This document shows positions 25,448-34,398 of a stretch of DNA of 64,000 bases, piece after piece; position 1 is the first letter of the stretch, and every line of letters starts with the position of its first letter. Source of the DNA: Streptomyces sp. HSG2 (GTDB taxonomy: Bacteria > Actinomycetota > Actinomycetes > Streptomycetales > Streptomycetaceae); NCBI RefSeq assembly GCF_016598575.1, contig NZ_CP066801.1, positions 5,064,501-5,128,500 on the forward strand. Reading direction: 5' to 3'. Made by a program: the position numbers and the translations under genes. The notes below the pieces were generated by a model, which was not told where the DNA came from, made no database searches, and saw nothing but the letters and a program-made list of their open reading frames with translations.

Positions 25448-27306
25448 CCGCCGCGCCCCAGACCGACATCCTCGACCTGTGGGACCTCTCCGTCGGCGAC
25501 CACCCCGACAGGCCCGCCCTCGTCAGCGCCCGCCGGGCGATGTCCTACCGGGAGACGGACCGGGTCACCGACTCCTGGGCCGCCGCGCTGGCCAAGCGCG
25601 GGGCGGGGCCGGGCAGGCTGGTGGGACTGGCCTTCGGCGACCCCGTCCGCACAGTCCTGGGCATGCTCGCGACCTTGAAGGCGGGAGCGGGTTTCACCAT
25701 CCTGGACGATCGACTTCCGCCCGCCGCCCGGGCGGCACTGGTGCGGCGCACCGAGGCCGCGGTGTGGTTGGGCGACGGTCGCCACGCCCCCGACGGAGCG
25801 CACGTGCCCCCGGTCCATCCCACCGGGAGCGACACGGCGTGGTCCCGTCCGCCGGCCCGCGCCTCGGACGTGGCCTACGTGCTGTTCACCTCCGGCTCCA
25901 CCGGTCGACCCAAGGGCACGGTCGTCGAGCGCGACGCGCTGCGCCGATTCGCCCGCGCCGTGGCCGAGCGCCTCGAACTGAAGCCGGAAGACCGCTGGCT
26001 CCAGGTGGCCTCACTCGGGTTCGACGTCCTGATCGAGGAGGTGTTCCCCGCCCTCGTCGCCGGGGCGGCCGTGGTGTGCCGGGACGACACCCGGGCCCTG
26101 GACGCCGAGGAACTGCACCACATGGCGGCCCTCACCCGGACCACCGTGGTCGAACTCTCCACCCAGTACTGGATGGAGTACGCCCGCTGGCTGGACACCG
26201 CCGGTGCCACCACCCCGGGGGACCTGCGCACCGTGGTGGTGGGTGGCGAACGGATGGACCCACGCCCCTACCGCGAGTGGCAGGCACGGCAACCCGCGGC
26301 ACTGGCCCACGTCTACGGGCTCACCGAATGCACCGTCAGTTCCACGTTCTACACCGGACGGTTGCCGGACGACGCCGACGAGGTCCCGCTCGGCACACCC
26401 CTCCGGGACGCGCGGATCGAGATCCGACGGGACGGCCGGGCCGTGCCGTGCGGTGAGCGGGGGGAGATCCACATCGGTGGCCCGCTCCTGGCCAGGGGGT
26501 TCCTCGACGACGAGGAGGCCACCGCGCGCCGTTTTCTGCCCGACCCGCACACCGCTCCGGACGCCCGCCTGTACGCCACCGGCGACCTGGGGCGGATGGA
26601 CTCCGAAGGACAGGTGGTCTTCCTCGGCCGCGTCGACGACCAGATCAAGATCCGCGGACATCGGCTGGAGCCCGCCCGGGTGGAGCGTGCCCTCTGCGAC
26701 CGGCCCGGGGTCGACCAGGCCGTGGTGTTCCCCGATCCCGAGACCGGAACCGCGCTCTGGGCCTTCACCGTGCCCGCCGATCCCGCGACGGCGCCGCCGC
26801 CCGGCGAGGCCCGGCGACTGACCGGTACCGAACGGGAGGCGTTGGTGGCGCCGTTGGAGGAGTACCTTCCGGACTGGGCCGTGCCCCGTGTGCTGCACCG
26901 GGTGTCCGTCCTGCCGAAGAACGCGCACGGCAAGGTCGACAAGCGGAGCCTCGCCTCCTGGGCCACTCCGGATCGATCGGCGCGGCCGGCCGAGGTGTCC
27001 GGGGCCCCCGCGCCGAAGCCCGGGTCGGCGGATGCCGCGCCCGCCCGCGGAGTGGCGGCAGCCGCCTCGGAGCCGTTGGACCGTGTGGTCGCGCTCTTTC
27101 GCGAGGTGCTGACCGCGCCGACCCTCGGCCCCGACGACGACTTCTTCGCCCAGGGAGGCCATTCCCTGCTGGCCATGCGTCTGTTGGCACGGATGCGCGA
27201 ATCGCACCCCGGCGCGGTGGGTCTGCGGGCGAGCGACCTCTTCGCCTCCCCGACCCCGCGACGCCTCGCCGGGACACTCGCGGCGAGATCCGACACCGGC
27301 CCCTGA
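25444..27306 (+). CDS. NRPS A-T didomain protein
   Basis: A 620-aa protein starting at GTG 25444 (GTGA overlap). The adenylation domain (about 1-510) has YVLFTSGSTGRPKGT (A3), GFDVLIEE (A4 with the Asp that binds an alpha-amine), VYGLTECTVS (A5), YATGDL (A7), GRVDDQIKIRGHRLEP (A8) and NAHGKVDK (A10). An Ala/Pro linker leads to a carrier domain (about 540-615) with FFAQGGHSLLAMRL. There is no condensation domain. By context it may activate streptolidine, its arginine-derived precursor, or another amino acid for the ATP-grasp or T-C proteins; the specificity pocket was not decoded. Confidence 0.82.
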   Translation: MTAAPQTDILDLWDLSVGDHPDRPALVSARRAMSYRETDRVTDSWAAALAKRGAGPGRLVGLAFGDPVRTVLGMLATLKAGAGFTILDDRLPPAARAALVRRTEAAVWLGDGRHAPDGAHVPPVHPTGSDTAWSRPPARASDVAYVLFTSGSTGRPKGTVVERDALRRFARAVAERLELKPEDRWLQVASLGFDVLIEEVFPALVAGAAVVCRDDTRALDAEELHHMAALTRTTVVELSTQYWMEYARWLDTAGATTPGDLRTVVVGGERMDPRPYREWQARQPAALAHVYGLTECTVSSTFYTGRLPDDADEVPLGTPLRDARIEIRRDGRAVPCGERGEIHIGGPLLARGFLDDEEATARRFLPDPHTAPDARLYATGDLGRMDSEGQVVFLGRVDDQIKIRGHRLEPARVERALCDRPGVDQAVVFPDPETGTALWAFTVPADPATAPPPGEARRLTGTEREALVAPLEEYLPDWAVPRVLHRVSVLPKNAHGKVDKRSLASWATPDRSARPAEVSGAPAPKPGSADAAPARGVAAAASEPLDRVVALFREVLTAPTLGPDDDFFAQGGHSLLAMRLLARMRESHPGAVGLRASDLFASPTPRRLAGTLAARSDTGP

Positions 27307-27448
27307 TCTCCCCCGGCATCCCCGGCACGGCCACCACCGACCCCCGAGCCCGCCCCGACGCCGCGTCCACGACCACGCACCCGAGGGCCCGCGTCCGCGA
27401 CACCCGAACGCGAGCAGCCACCATCCCGACCACTCAGCGAGAGTTGGC
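27307..27448. other. short intergenic gap
   Basis: A 142-bp gap between the A-T gene and the hydroxylase gene in the same direction. GAGAG before ATG 27449 is the ribosome site; no hairpin or promoter is evident. Confidence 0.3.
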
Positions 27449-28483
27449 ATGTCGAACCTCACCGACCCGTCCACGCCCGGCTACACCCTGACCGCCGACG
27501 AGGCGTCCGCCATCGCGGACCTCGGCCTCGAACTGGCGTCTGTCTACTCGTCCTTCGGCGACCCCGCCCTCCTCCACGACCTGCCCCGACTCGCGGCCCG
27601 ACTCCCCGGCGGGGTACAGGACTTCCTACGCCGGTTCGCGCTCGCCGACCGACACGGCCACGCCGTGATCCGCGGGCACGAGTTCGACCAGGAGCGCATC
27701 GGCCCGACCCCGGCCCACTGGCGCGGGCGGGCCCGGCCCGGCCCGGAGTTCCCCGAGGAACTGCTGCTGATGCTGTACGCGGCTCTCCTCGGGGAGCCCT
27801 TCGGCTGGGCCACCCAGCAGGACGGGCATCTGGTGCACGACATCTTCCCGATCCGCCGTCACGAGAACGACCAACTGGGGATGGGCAGCAAGGAGCCTCT
27901 GACCTGGCACACCGAGGACGCCTTCCATCCCCACCGAAGCGACTACCTGATCCTCGGGGCGTTGCGCAACCCCGACCACGTGCCCACCACGCTCGGCGAA
28001 CTGGACACGTCCTCGCTCTCCGAGGAGGACGTCGACATCCTCTTCGAACCACGCTTCCACATCGCCCCCGACGAGTCCCACCTCCCGAAGAACAACTCGA
28101 TCACCTCCGAGGAGGCGGCGGCCCGGTTCGCCACCATCCGGCGGATGGTCGAGGAGCGACCGCTGGGTCCGCTGCTCTACGGATCCCGCCAGGACCCCTA
28201 CATGCGACTCGACCCCTACTTCACCTCGGTACCCGAGGAGGACGTCGCGGCACGGCATGCCTACGAGGCGGTGTTCAAGGTCGTGGACACCGGAATGCGC
28301 GAGGTCGTCGCGGACCAGGGCGACGTGCTGTTCATCGACAACCATCGCGCCGTCCACGGACGTCCGCCCTTCCGGGCCAGGTACGACGGCACCGACCGCT
28401 GGCTGAAGCGGGTGTGCGTGACATCCGACCTCCGGCGCTCACGCGAGATGAGGGCGACCGCCGACTGCCGACTGCTCGGGTGA
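27449..28483 (+). CDS. Fe(II)/2-oxoglutarate arginine hydroxylase (VioC/OrfP family)
   Basis: A 344-aa member of the clavaminate synthase-like family. The iron ligands are His154 and Glu156 (TWHTEDAF, the HxE form used by VioC, MppO and OrfP) and His303 (AVHGR); the 2-oxoglutarate Arg follows in RWLKR. VioC makes 3-hydroxyarginine and OrfP makes 3,4-dihydroxyarginine for streptolidine. Together with the VioD/OrfR-like cyclase two genes upstream, this gives the arginine branch of the locus. Whether it hydroxylates once or twice cannot be judged from the sequence. Confidence 0.87.
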   Translation: MSNLTDPSTPGYTLTADEASAIADLGLELASVYSSFGDPALLHDLPRLAARLPGGVQDFLRRFALADRHGHAVIRGHEFDQERIGPTPAHWRGRARPGPEFPEELLLMLYAALLGEPFGWATQQDGHLVHDIFPIRRHENDQLGMGSKEPLTWHTEDAFHPHRSDYLILGALRNPDHVPTTLGELDTSSLSEEDVDILFEPRFHIAPDESHLPKNNSITSEEAAARFATIRRMVEERPLGPLLYGSRQDPYMRLDPYFTSVPEEDVAARHAYEAVFKVVDTGMREVVADQGDVLFIDNHRAVHGRPPFRARYDGTDRWLKRVCVTSDLRRSREMRATADCRLLG

Positions 28484-28490
28484 CGGCCCG

Positions 28491-29240
28491 ATGTCCCTCG
28501 CCTTGACCGACCTGTCCCGAGACCCCTGGCTGACGCCCCACGTGGACGCCCTGATCGGTGCCAACATGCCGGCCTTCATGACCTGGGAATCCCCCGGCAA
28601 CTGGCGCTGGCACGGCATGTACGAACGGTATCCCGCCCACCAGCTCTGCCTGGTCGACGAGCACGGTCGCCTGGTGGCCGCCGCCAACGGACTGCCGGTC
28701 CGCTGGGACGGCGACGCGTCGTCGCTTCCCTCGGGCAGCGACGACGTCCTGGTGGAGGCCGTCGACCACGGTCCGCCGGAGCGGCCCGCCGCGGTGTGCA
28801 TGCTCTCGGTTTCGGTGGACGCCCGACACCGGGCCGTCGGTCACGCGGAGCGGCTCCTCGCCGAGGTCCGCCGGCGAGCCGCCGCGGAGGCCCCCCGAGG
28901 AGTGATCATCCCGGTGCGACCCACCCGCAAGTCCCGCTATCCGCTGATCCCGACGAGCGACTACGTCGCATGGCGGCGCCCGGACGGGCGTTGCTTCGAC
29001 CCCTGGCTCCGCACCCACCGGGAACTCGGCGCCGCCTTCCTGGGCGTCGCCGAGCGCTCCGTGGTCATCCGCCAGCCGGTGGATCGTTGGGAGGAGTTCC
29101 TCGGCCACCCGTTGCCGGGCCCCGGTCGCTATCCGCTCCCCGGTGGACTGGTGCCCCTGAGCGTCGGCGAGGACGGCCACGGCACCTACGCCGAGCCGAA
29201 CGTGTGGGTCCACCACCCCGCGGGCGCTGTCACGCCGTGA
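28491..29240 (+). CDS. GNAT-like acyltransferase, function unknown
   Basis: A 249-aa protein 7 bp after the hydroxylase gene, so almost certainly in the same operon. The middle section has a GNAT-like beta-strand followed by a pyrophosphate-binding-like loop (DARHRAVGHAERLLAEV). The end (EEFLGHPLPGPGRYPLPGG) resembles large GNAT-related proteins of secondary-metabolite loci. The acceptor is unknown; acylation of a sugar or amino acid intermediate is possible. It is distinct from the self-resistance acetyltransferase at 40182. Confidence 0.55.
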   Translation: MSLALTDLSRDPWLTPHVDALIGANMPAFMTWESPGNWRWHGMYERYPAHQLCLVDEHGRLVAAANGLPVRWDGDASSLPSGSDDVLVEAVDHGPPERPAAVCMLSVSVDARHRAVGHAERLLAEVRRRAAAEAPRGVIIPVRPTRKSRYPLIPTSDYVAWRRPDGRCFDPWLRTHRELGAAFLGVAERSVVIRQPVDRWEEFLGHPLPGPGRYPLPGGLVPLSVGEDGHGTYAEPNVWVHHPAGAVTP

Positions 29241-29308
29241 CCTCGACCGGGCCGGGCGCCGAGTCCCCGGCCCACACCTCCGCGCAACCCTCTACGACTG
29301 GAGAGACC

Positions 29309-31342
29309 ATGCCCCCCCTACGTCTGGCGATCGTCGGCTGCGGTGCAGCCGCCCGCGGCTGCCACCTGCCCGCCCTGCCCCCGCTCGACGGGGACGTGCT
29401 GCTGACCGCACTCGTCGACCGCGACCCCCGTCAGGCCGAGGCGGCCCTCGCCCTCTACCGGGAACTCGGCGGCAGGGACCCCGACCGCGTGCTGCTCGCG
29501 ACGGACGCGTCCGAGGCCGAGGACGCCTTCGACGCCGCCGTGGTCGTCGCCCCGCACACCCTGCACGCGCCGATCGTGCGGAAGTTGCTGGCCGCCGGCA
29601 AGCACGTCCTGTTGGAGAAGCCGATGGCCACCTCGGTCCGGGACGCCCGGGAGCTGACGGCAGCCGCCGCGGCCGACGGTGCCCCCGTCCTGGCCATGGC
29701 CCACCCGCGGCGGCTCTTCCCGGCCTACGCCTGGGTCAAGCGGCTCATCGAAGCCGGGGACCTCGGGGAGGTGACCCGAGTCGACTGGTCGGAGGGTCAC
29801 CCCTACGCCCACGAGCCGGTCTCCTGGTCGATGTTCGACCGACGCCTGGCCGGCGGCGGGGTGCTCACCGACACCGCTTCCCACGTCTTCGACACCCTCA
29901 TGTGGTGGCTCGGACCCGATGTGGACGTGGTCCGCTGCGAGGACGACTCCCTCGGCGGTGTGGAGACCGATGCCTTCGCCCACCTGCGATTCGGCCCCAC
30001 CGACGCGTACTGCCGATTCAGCCGGCTCCGCGACCTCGGCACCCGGTGCGCCGTCACCGGCACCAAGGCCACCGTCACCATCGGCACCGACTTCCCGGCG
30101 GGGGAGTGCACCCTGGTCACCGCGGACGGCGTGGAGATCCACCGCGGCGACGTCCCGGCCGTGGCACCGGCCCGGGACGAGTGGGAGGCGCTGTTCGCAG
30201 AGCAACTCGCCAACTTCGCCTCCGCCGTGCGTGGCGTGTCCCCCGTCCACTCCACCGCCGAGGACGGCGAACGCGTGGTCGAGCTGATTCAGCGGTGCTA
30301 CACCGGCCCCGCCCGCGAGCCGTCGGCCCGACCGTGGACCACGCGCGACAGCCACGACACCGCGAGTCCCGGCCCGGCACTGGCCGGTCGGACCGTCGCC
30401 GTCACCGGCGCGAGCGGCTTCATCGGGGGCAGGCTCGTCGAGCGCCTCGTCCTCGGTACCGACGCCGAGGCCCGGGCCGTGGTCCGGGGCTTCGGCAGAG
30501 TGGCGCGGCTGTCGGTCCTGCCGCAGGAGCGACTGGAGTTCCGCCAGGCCGACCTGCTGGACCCGGCCACGCTCCGGTCGGCCTTCGAGGGCTGCGACAC
30601 GGTCGTCCACTGCGCCTTCGGCAGCTCCGGTCGGGAAGCCGACCGTTGGGCCGCCTCGGTCCAGGGTACGGCCAACGTGCTGGCCGCCGCCCGCGCCGCG
30701 GGCGTCCGAAGGGTGGTGCACCTGAGCACCGTCGACGTCTACGACCCGAAGATCACCGGCCGCCTGACCGAGGACGCCCCCGCCCGCCCCGTCGATGTCG
30801 CCGATCGTGAGTACGAGCAGCAGAAGTTGGTCGCGGAGCGCCTCGTCACACAGGCGCACGGCGACCGACTGGACACCGTGGTGCTTCAGCCGGGGGTGGT
30901 CTACGGCCCGTGGGGCGGGCAGTGGACCACCGCCCAACTCCGGCGGCCGGCCGGCGACCTGGCCCAGCTGCCGGCGGGCACGGCCGGCGGCGTATGCGAC
31001 GCCGTGTACGTCGACGATCTGGTCGAGGCCGTGTTCCTGGCGGTGGACAGCGCCGACGCGGCCGGCGAACGGTTCCTCGTCGGCCACCCGGAGGAACTCC
31101 GTTGGGGGACCTTCTTCGACGCCGTGCGCGAGTCGCGCCACTCGGTGGGCGGCGCGACGTCGCCCACCGACCAGCCCGTGGCGGAGTGGGAGCTGGAGCT
31201 GTACCACTCCACCGCGCGCGCGGACTACGCCAAGGCACGCCGCGTGCTGGGCTTCACGGCCCGCACCCCCTTCGCCGAAGGCGCGGCGCTGACCGCTGAG
31301 TGGGCTCGTTGGGCCGGGGAAGTCCCGGAGGCCGGCGCGTGA
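29309..31342 (+). CDS. fusion of Gfo/Idh/MocA oxidoreductase and SDR NAD-dependent epimerase
   Basis: A 677-aa two-domain protein from ATG 29309 (GGAGAG upstream). Residues 1-345 are a Gfo/Idh/MocA dehydrogenase with the Rossmann motif VGCGAAARGCHLPA and the catalytic EKPMA Lys. Residues about 365-670 are an extended SDR with TGASGFIGGRL and a Tyr-x3-Lys active site (YEQQK). Such enzymes are usually separate genes. Here they may act in turn on a nucleotide sugar, for example keto formation and epimerisation on the way from glucosamine to gulosamine. It is coupled to the deacetylase gene by a GTGA overlap. Confidence 0.82.
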   Translation: MPPLRLAIVGCGAAARGCHLPALPPLDGDVLLTALVDRDPRQAEAALALYRELGGRDPDRVLLATDASEAEDAFDAAVVVAPHTLHAPIVRKLLAAGKHVLLEKPMATSVRDARELTAAAAADGAPVLAMAHPRRLFPAYAWVKRLIEAGDLGEVTRVDWSEGHPYAHEPVSWSMFDRRLAGGGVLTDTASHVFDTLMWWLGPDVDVVRCEDDSLGGVETDAFAHLRFGPTDAYCRFSRLRDLGTRCAVTGTKATVTIGTDFPAGECTLVTADGVEIHRGDVPAVAPARDEWEALFAEQLANFASAVRGVSPVHSTAEDGERVVELIQRCYTGPAREPSARPWTTRDSHDTASPGPALAGRTVAVTGASGFIGGRLVERLVLGTDAEARAVVRGFGRVARLSVLPQERLEFRQADLLDPATLRSAFEGCDTVVHCAFGSSGREADRWAASVQGTANVLAAARAAGVRRVVHLSTVDVYDPKITGRLTEDAPARPVDVADREYEQQKLVAERLVTQAHGDRLDTVVLQPGVVYGPWGGQWTTAQLRRPAGDLAQLPAGTAGGVCDAVYVDDLVEAVFLAVDSADAAGERFLVGHPEELRWGTFFDAVRESRHSVGGATSPTDQPVAEWELELYHSTARADYAKARRVLGFTARTPFAEGAALTAEWARWAGEVPEAGA

Positions 31343-32043
31343 CGGGCGTGGAGGACGTCCTGGTGGTGGCCCCCCACCCCGATGACGACGTCATCGGCTG
31401 TGGTGGCTCCATCGCCAAACACGTACGGAACGGGGCCCGGGTGACGGTGGTCATCGTCATCGGCCGGGAGCGCAGCTCCCTCGACGACGAGGTCACCGAC
31501 GCCGACTTCGCCGCCGAGACGGAGACGGCCGCCCGGACGCTGGGGGTGCACCGCTGTATCCGGCTCGACGAGCCTTCACGGGACTTCGTCCTCTCCCGCC
31601 GCGTCCACCTGGACCTCGTACGGATCTTGCGCGAGGTACGACCGCGAGTGGTGTATCTGCCGCACGCGGACGACGACGACGTCGAGCATCGCATGGTGCA
31701 CCGACTCACCGTCGAGGCGTTGTGGATGGCGCAGTCGGAGTTCTTCCGGGAGGCGGGCGACCGACCCATGCCCGCCCCCGCTCTGGTGCTGGGCTACGAG
31801 GTGTGGGCGCCTCTGGCGCGCTTCCAGTACGCCGAGGACATCGACGCCGAGATCGAGACCAAGGTCGAGGCGATGCGCGCGTACGTCTCCCAACTGCGTC
31901 ACGCCGCCTGGGACGAGGGCGTCCGGGGCCTGGCGCGCTACCGCGGCGCGATATCGGCCGGATCCGGGCACGCGGAGGTCTTCCAGGTGCTCGGCCTGGG
32001 GGCACCGCCGGCCGCGGGACGGACGGGAGACGACCGTGACTGA
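31339..32043 (+). CDS. PIG-L/LmbE-family zinc deacetylase
   Basis: A 234-aa deacetylase starting at GTG 31339. The zinc and catalytic motif is APHPDDDVIGCGG near residue 10, and a second histidine motif appears in ADDDDVEHRMVH. The family removes acetyl groups from N-acetylhexosamines on small molecules (MshB, BtrD). In a streptothricin-type pathway it would unmask the amino group of the sugar. It overlaps the ATP-grasp gene by 8 nt. Confidence 0.87.
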   Translation: MTGVEDVLVVAPHPDDDVIGCGGSIAKHVRNGARVTVVIVIGRERSSLDDEVTDADFAAETETAARTLGVHRCIRLDEPSRDFVLSRRVHLDLVRILREVRPRVVYLPHADDDDVEHRMVHRLTVEALWMAQSEFFREAGDRPMPAPALVLGYEVWAPLARFQYAEDIDAEIETKVEAMRAYVSQLRHAAWDEGVRGLARYRGAISAGSGHAEVFQVLGLGAPPAAGRTGDDRD

Positions 32044-33268
32044 CCGTCTTCTGGTGTGCGGAGTCGGCGCCGGTATGGACCGTTCGCTCCGTGACCTGAG
32101 CGCCCCCGACCGAGTACTGATCGTGGCGACGGGCCGGCCGACCCGGCGGGCGCGGGCCGCCGCCGACGTACTGCTGGTGTGCGATCCCCACGACGCCTTC
32201 GCGGTGCGGGCCGAGCTGTCGGCCGCCGGCGTGGACGAGATCGACGGGGTGTTCTCGCTCGGCGCGGACAACCCTCCCACCGTCAGCGCGCTTGCCGCGC
32301 ACTTCGGCTGCCCGGGGCTGCCCCTGGAGACCGCCCTGGACTGCACGCTCAAGGACCGGCGGTTGTCCGTCCTGCGTCGGGCCGGGCTGGACGTCCCGCG
32401 ATTCGCCGTCGCCGAGAGCGTGGCCGAGGCGGTTCGGGCCGTCGACGACATCGGCTTCCCGGCCGTCGTCAAGCCCGGCGACCGGACCGGATCACTGGGC
32501 GTGCTGAAGGTGGAGTCGACCGGGCGGGTGCGCGAGCTGGCGGCGGAGGCGCTGCGGCTCAGTCCCGGCCGGCGGATCGTGGTCGAGGAGTTCCTGGAGG
32601 GCACCGAACACACCATGGCCGCCTTCATGGTCGACGACGAACTGCTTCCCTTCGGGTTCGCCGACCGTGAGTACGGGCGCAAGGAGCAGTTCGCCCCGCA
32701 CTTCTTCGAGGGCGGCGACACCATCCCGAGTCGGCTGACCGCCGAGCAGATCGACGAGGTCGCGGACACGGTGCGGCGCGGGGCGCGCGCCCTGAGGCTG
32801 GACCCGGCCGTGATCAACACCGACATTCTCCGCACCCGCGACGGCCGGGTGATCCTGTTGGAGATCACCTGTCGGCTCACCGGCGCCCGCATCGCCACCG
32901 AGGTGATGCGGTTGGCGACGGGCGTGGACCCGCTGCCGAACGTGGTGCGACTCGCCCTCGGGCGCCCGCTGGAACCGGCGGAACTCGCGCCCCGACACGC
33001 TCGCGCGGTGGTACAGCGGTTCCTGCCCGCCGACGGTGGCGTCGTCGAGTGGGCCGGAGACCCCATGGACACGGCCCGACGACCGGGCGTGCACGACGTG
33101 TTCTGGGGGTCGGACCTGACCCCGGGGACCGTGCTGCCGCCCTACCGCGGCGGCGCGGACGTCCTGGCCGGGGTGATCGCGCACTCCGCCCTGCCGGCCG
33201 AGGCCGAGGCCATCGCCGAACGCGCGCTGCGCGCGCTCCCGCTGCGGATCAGGGCCACGACACCGTGA
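32036..33268 (+). CDS. ATP-grasp ligase
   Basis: A 410-aa protein from GTG 32036 (GGGAG upstream). The N-terminal pre-ATP-grasp part is followed by FPAVVKPGDRTGSLGV (ATP-lysine and glycine loop), VVEEFLEGTEHTMAAF and the metal end VILLEITCRLTG (Glu and Arg). ATP-grasp ligases form amide bonds through acyl phosphates. It could link streptolidine or a derivative to a sugar amine or amino acid; the partner is inferred only from context. Confidence 0.78.
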   Translation: MTDRLLVCGVGAGMDRSLRDLSAPDRVLIVATGRPTRRARAAADVLLVCDPHDAFAVRAELSAAGVDEIDGVFSLGADNPPTVSALAAHFGCPGLPLETALDCTLKDRRLSVLRRAGLDVPRFAVAESVAEAVRAVDDIGFPAVVKPGDRTGSLGVLKVESTGRVRELAAEALRLSPGRRIVVEEFLEGTEHTMAAFMVDDELLPFGFADREYGRKEQFAPHFFEGGDTIPSRLTAEQIDEVADTVRRGARALRLDPAVINTDILRTRDGRVILLEITCRLTGARIATEVMRLATGVDPLPNVVRLALGRPLEPAELAPRHARAVVQRFLPADGGVVEWAGDPMDTARRPGVHDVFWGSDLTPGTVLPPYRGGADVLAGVIAHSALPAEAEAIAERALRALPLRIRATTP

Positions 33269-33321
33269 CCGGCCCGCGCCGCGGGCCCACCGCACACAAC
33301 CGAACCGACGAGGAGGACCGG

Positions 33322-34398
33322 ATGGCCACCGAAATGGTGGACGAGGCGGCCGTGGACCGGGGAATCGCCCGGACCAGCGTGATCATCGCCCTGCGCGACG
33401 ACCTGCGCATCGCCGACTGCATCGCGTCGATCGACGAGGAGGTGGAGATCGTACTGGCGCTCAACGGGCCCAGCGAGGCGGTGCTGAAGCTCATCGCCGA
33501 GCATCCGCGCCCGCTGACCGTCACCGAGATCGAGGACGTAGGCAACCTGGGAGCCGCCTACAACGCGGGCGCCGCCGCCACCGATCGGCAGTACCTGCTC
33601 CTGATGGACTCCGACTGCGTCTTCGCGCCGGGGGCGGTCCGCGCCATGGTGCGGGCAGTGCTGACGGAGCCGGTGGTCAAGGGGCAGGTCGTCTACGGGG
33701 AGTCGGACGGCCTCCTCAGCCGACTCACGGCGCGCGTCAGGGAGTTCGACGAGGGGGACTACGTCAGCGCCCTGTCCCCGCCGCTCGTCTACAACCGCGA
33801 CATCGTCTCCCACATCGGCGGCTACCACTTCGACGAGCTGATCCACTGGTGCGAGGACCGGGAGTTCGACTTCAGGCTCCAGCTCGCCGGCATTCCCGTG
33901 GTGTATCTGCCACAGGCGCGTATCCATCACGACGCCCAGCACGGCTTCGCCAACATGCGGAGCTACTTCCGCTACGGCGTGGGCGAGGGCATCGCCCAGG
34001 AGACCGGAGTCTTCACCACCCCGGCGATACCGGTGGTGTGGCGGTTCTTCGAGGCGTCCCGGACACTGCTCCACTGCGCTCGCGACAAGGGTGCCGGCGC
34101 CGCGGCCTACTACGCCCTGCTGAAGGCCGCCTTCCACATCGGAACCGCCCACCACCTGATCAACGACCCCTACCGGGTCCGCGACCGCTATCCCGCGGCG
34201 GCCAAGCGGGCTCGGATGGTCCGATCGGTCCCGCAGCACAGCACGAAGCTGACCGGTGCCCAACTCCGCAGGCTGCGAAGGTCGCACTGGGAGGCGGGGC
34301 GACGGATCGAGAGGCTGGACGACCTCTCGGTCTTCCATCCGGCCCCGGGCCCGACCACGCCGTCAGTCGCCGGGCAGGCGCTTCAGCAGCAGGCGTGA
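33322..34398 (+). CDS. family 2 glycosyltransferase
   Basis: A 358-aa GT-A fold protein. ATG 33322 is preferred because AGGAGG ends 5 nt upstream; GTG 33265 overlaps the previous gene but lacks such a site. GT2 marks are SVIIALRDD near the start, NLGAAYNAGAAA, the metal DxD motif LLMDSDCVFAPG and a second acidic motif WCEDREFDFRL. It probably transfers the aminosugar in the streptothricin-type pathway. Its last 36 bp overlap the convergent CocE-family gene. Confidence 0.78.
   Translation: MATEMVDEAAVDRGIARTSVIIALRDDLRIADCIASIDEEVEIVLALNGPSEAVLKLIAEHPRPLTVTEIEDVGNLGAAYNAGAAATDRQYLLLMDSDCVFAPGAVRAMVRAVLTEPVVKGQVVYGESDGLLSRLTARVREFDEGDYVSALSPPLVYNRDIVSHIGGYHFDELIHWCEDREFDFRLQLAGIPVVYLPQARIHHDAQHGFANMRSYFRYGVGEGIAQETGVFTTPAIPVVWRFFEASRTLLHCARDKGAGAAAYYALLKAAFHIGTAHHLINDPYRVRDRYPAAAKRARMVRSVPQHSTKLTGAQLRRLRRSHWEAGRRIERLDDLSVFHPAPGPTTPSVAGQALQQQA

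Noticed and set aside
22858..28483. Viomycin/capreomycin-type tuberactinomycin cluster
   Set aside because: VioC/VioD-like genes are present, but the multimodular NRPSs of tuberactinomycins are absent and a streptothricin acetyltransferase, stand-alone A proteins and carbamoyltransferase are present.
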